Shown here one piece after another: positions 62,437 through 64,000 of a DNA stretch of 64,000 nucleotides. The notes below the pieces were generated by a model. That model was given only the letters and a program-made list of their open reading frames with translations. It was not told the DNA's origin and ran no database searches. The DNA lies in the NCBI GenBank assembly GCA_000024525.1, contig CP001770.1:1-64000 (forward strand), read 5' to 3'. The position numbers and the translations under genes were made by a program. The stretch comes from Spirosoma linguale DSM 74 (GTDB taxonomy: Bacteria; Bacteroidota; Bacteroidia; Cytophagales; Spirosomataceae). Every line of letters starts with the position of its first letter. Position 1 is the first letter of the stretch.

Positions 62437-62590
62437 TTGACGTTGACGTAGCGAAGAATTTTGAATAATTCATTTTCGTGGCTAATATATGACATATATT
62501 ATTTTCATCAACACAGTCTTTACTATCGTTCAAATAAGCTCCATTTGATTATTAGTATGCCATCCCCCATATATAAAATATATTATTTGC

Positions 62591-63913
62591 TTACATACGA
62601 CGTATCTTTCGCTGCTTATTTTTTTTCTGATTTTTCTTCATTTGACCTTGAACTAGCTCCTCTTCTATCGGCTTTTCTATCAGTCCCACAGTCTGATCCA
62701 TCACTTTGGATGTATTCGTTTTCTTTTCGGCATCTTCCTTAACCCCCATCTTCTCAGTTGAGGCTATTTCTAATCCCTCCACCCTACTTACCGGCCGTTT
62801 CCGAGCACCTATATCGTTTAGTTTGGTTTGTTTTTGAACGTCAGCTCTTTGACTTTTTTGGCTTAATAAGTCCAGCTTTTCTATTGGTTCCCGCTCTGTC
62901 ATTTGGGAGAAGCGTTTCAATAACTCTTGTCTGGTATAGTCCTTGTCTAACTCGGTTTCGTATACAACCACCTTGGCCCGGCTATTTACGTAGAGGTAAG
63001 CCCCCTCCGTTTCTTGTACCTTGATGCCAACTTGGCGCAAAGACTGTTTGTAGTCATGTTCGGTCAAGGTTCGGTAAGCAGCAAGTCGCTTTTGAAGCAG
63101 GGTTTCTACTGTTTTGCACTCTCTTTTGTGTCGATCTGCCTGATTTGAGAAAAGATCTGTCAACCTAGCATGTGTTGGTCGGCTTGGCAAACCACTTGCT
63201 TTTATAGGTCGATTGTTAGCTCCCTCAGGGTTAACATGCTGGTATGTTATTCCTGATTGACTACGCCCTGCTTTGGTATTCAATGTGATGCCTTCACTCT
63301 CCAAATACTTCTTGAAGCTATTCACAGATCCAAAGGAATACGTTTCCAATATCCTCTTCACCTTATCGGCAACTGTCTGCTTGGTTGATTGTAGATCAAC
63401 CCCTGCCCCCTCTCCTACCCTACGTGGCTCTTGAGACAGCGTTGTGCGTTCGGCTTGCACTAACTCGAAACTCGTTTCAAGTCGACGGCGTATTTTTTGC
63501 AACCGGTTCTTGATGAATTTGTCACTGATTTTATTCCCATTTGCATCCACCGCTACGGATACTATATGGATATGGGGATGTTGGGTATCATGGTGCTGGT
63601 ACATCAGGTAAGGTTGTTTTCCAAAACCTATTTCGGTCATCACCTTCTCTCCTATCACTTTCAACTGATCGGCCCTCAGTACCTCCGTTGGATGAAAGGC
63701 GATCGCTAAATGCACTGATGGCTTTTGAATTCCGGGGTTTAGACGAGCGTATTGTTCGAGTAATTGAAGCCTTAATTGAGGGTATTTCTGGGCTATCTCA
63801 TTACTAGGATAATTGGCTATTTGGATACGTTCAGCCTGTCCCTGTTCTACTTTCTGCTCATTGTAGCGGACTGCTCCCGCGACATCTTTTCCGGTTAAGA
63901 TTCGTATAACCAT
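62591..63913 (-). CDS. MOBP-like relaxase (MobB-like)
   Basis: 440 residues. The relaxase domain occupies about 1-180: a Tyr near 17 in AVRYNEQKV is the candidate nucleophile, and HHDTQHPHIHIVS (107-119) is the three-His metal motif. The rest has coiled charged segments and a Lys-rich tail (KKNQKKNKQRKIRRM). It would nick oriT and lead the strand into the recipient. Its start overlaps the preceding mobilization gene by 19 bases. The 154-base gap to the coupling-protein gene is AT-rich and has no gene. oriT itself was not identified. Confidence 0.9.
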   Translation of the reverse strand: MVIRILTGKDVAGAVRYNEQKVEQGQAERIQIANYPSNEIAQKYPQLRLQLLEQYARLNPGIQKPSVHLAIAFHPTEVLRADQLKVIGEKVMTEIGFGKQPYLMYQHHDTQHPHIHIVSVAVDANGNKISDKFIKNRLQKIRRRLETSFELVQAERTTLSQEPRRVGEGAGVDLQSTKQTVADKVKRILETYSFGSVNSFKKYLESEGITLNTKAGRSQSGITYQHVNPEGANNRPIKASGLPSRPTHARLTDLFSNQADRHKRECKTVETLLQKRLAAYRTLTEHDYKQSLRQVGIKVQETEGAYLYVNSRAKVVVYETELDKDYTRQELLKRFSQMTEREPIEKLDLLSQKSQRADVQKQTKLNDIGARKRPVSRVEGLEIASTEKMGVKEDAEKKTNTSKVMDQTVGLIEKPIEEELVQGQMKKNQKKNKQRKIRRM

Positions 63914-64000
63914 GTTGTGATTTGTTCGATGGTTGTCTGAATCCTCAAGAGTTCCTCGCTAATTTTTGTCTTAACTATCGACTGATCGCTCTCCTTTCGC
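63895..64000 (-). CDS. Partial C-terminus of a mobilization gene (MobA/MobC-like)
   Basis: The minus strand from the window edge reads an open frame of about 34 residues (RKESDQSIVKTKISEELLRI, then QTTIEQITTWLYES) that ends with TAA inside the relaxase start. The overlap and the helical end fit the small accessory (relaxosome) protein that precedes relaxase genes in Bacteroidota mobilization operons. The 5' part is outside the window, so the identity is inferred from order. Confidence 0.5.
   Translation of the reverse strand, partial: RKESDQSIVKTKISEELLRIQTTIEQITTWLYES

Noticed and set aside
62437..62590. oriT between relaxase and coupling-protein genes
   Set aside because: The gap is AT-rich but shows no nic-like inverted repeat I can support; oriT is more likely upstream of the cut-off mobilization gene outside the window.
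1..64000. tRNA or rRNA genes
   Set aside because: No cloverleaf with a terminal T-arm pattern and no ribosomal RNA-like stretch was found by eye; a dedicated scan would be needed to exclude them fully.

Overview
The window looks like part of a large accessory replicon, most simply a mobilizable plasmid, from a Bacteroidota bacterium of the order Cytophagales; a Spirosoma-like host is my inference. Supporting signs are the fused HMA-AraC regulator, DUF6799 and DUF305 copper proteins, LytS/LytTR signalling, the DUF3945 pair beside a MobB/MobC-like relaxase and coupling protein, near absence of Shine-Dalgarno sites, and a TAnnTTTG-type promoter match. No rRNA, tRNA or CRISPR array was seen.

Region 1 (1-18,050) is a copper and metal handling island. 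It has two P1B ATPases (one CPH type, one CPC type), an HMA-AraC fusion regulator, a small HMA chaperone, three DUF305 proteins, a multicopper oxidase fused to a CopB-like barrel, several Met-rich secreted proteins and a six-gene minus-strand operon. That operon joins two Met-rich proteins to a membrane redox chain: a flavin/2Fe-2S reductase with a periplasmic domain, a cytochrome b-like protein and a heptaheme cytochrome. Together these would export, bind and oxidise copper and may pass electrons across the inner membrane.

Region 2 (18,200-29,150) carries the replication module: an iteron array and a Rep_3 family initiator. Around it lie a HhH/nuclease-like protein, a decayed HigBA pair, a tyrosine recombinase and a GNAT-histidine kinase-LytTR cluster.

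Region 3 (29,400-49,430) is a defence island. It contains an HsdS fragment; a three-gene ATPase / STAS-like DUF4325 / membrane coiled-coil module; an IS remnant; a membrane pentapeptide-repeat protein; and a 12-kb run of eight co-directional genes: UvrD-type helicase-nuclease, a predicted nuclease-like protein, a winged-helix-like protein, a type III-like Mod and Res, then ZorA, ZorB and an HNH protein, which matches a type II Zorya layout. A VapBC pair and a 603-residue protein with a class III nucleotide cyclase-like domain follow.

Region 4 (50,160-64,000) is the mobilization and maintenance region, nearly all on the minus strand: an edge-truncated mobilization gene, a MOBP-like relaxase, a VirD4/TraG-like coupling protein, an XRE regulator, two tandem DUF3945 proteins, a Toprim protein and a set of small unknown proteins including a duplicated pair. 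An M23 peptidase lies on the opposite strand.

The best candidates for something undescribed are the eight-gene Zorya plus type III-like locus, the ATPase/DUF4325/membrane operon, the stand-alone cyclase-like protein and the periplasm-to-cytoplasm redox chimera in the copper operon.
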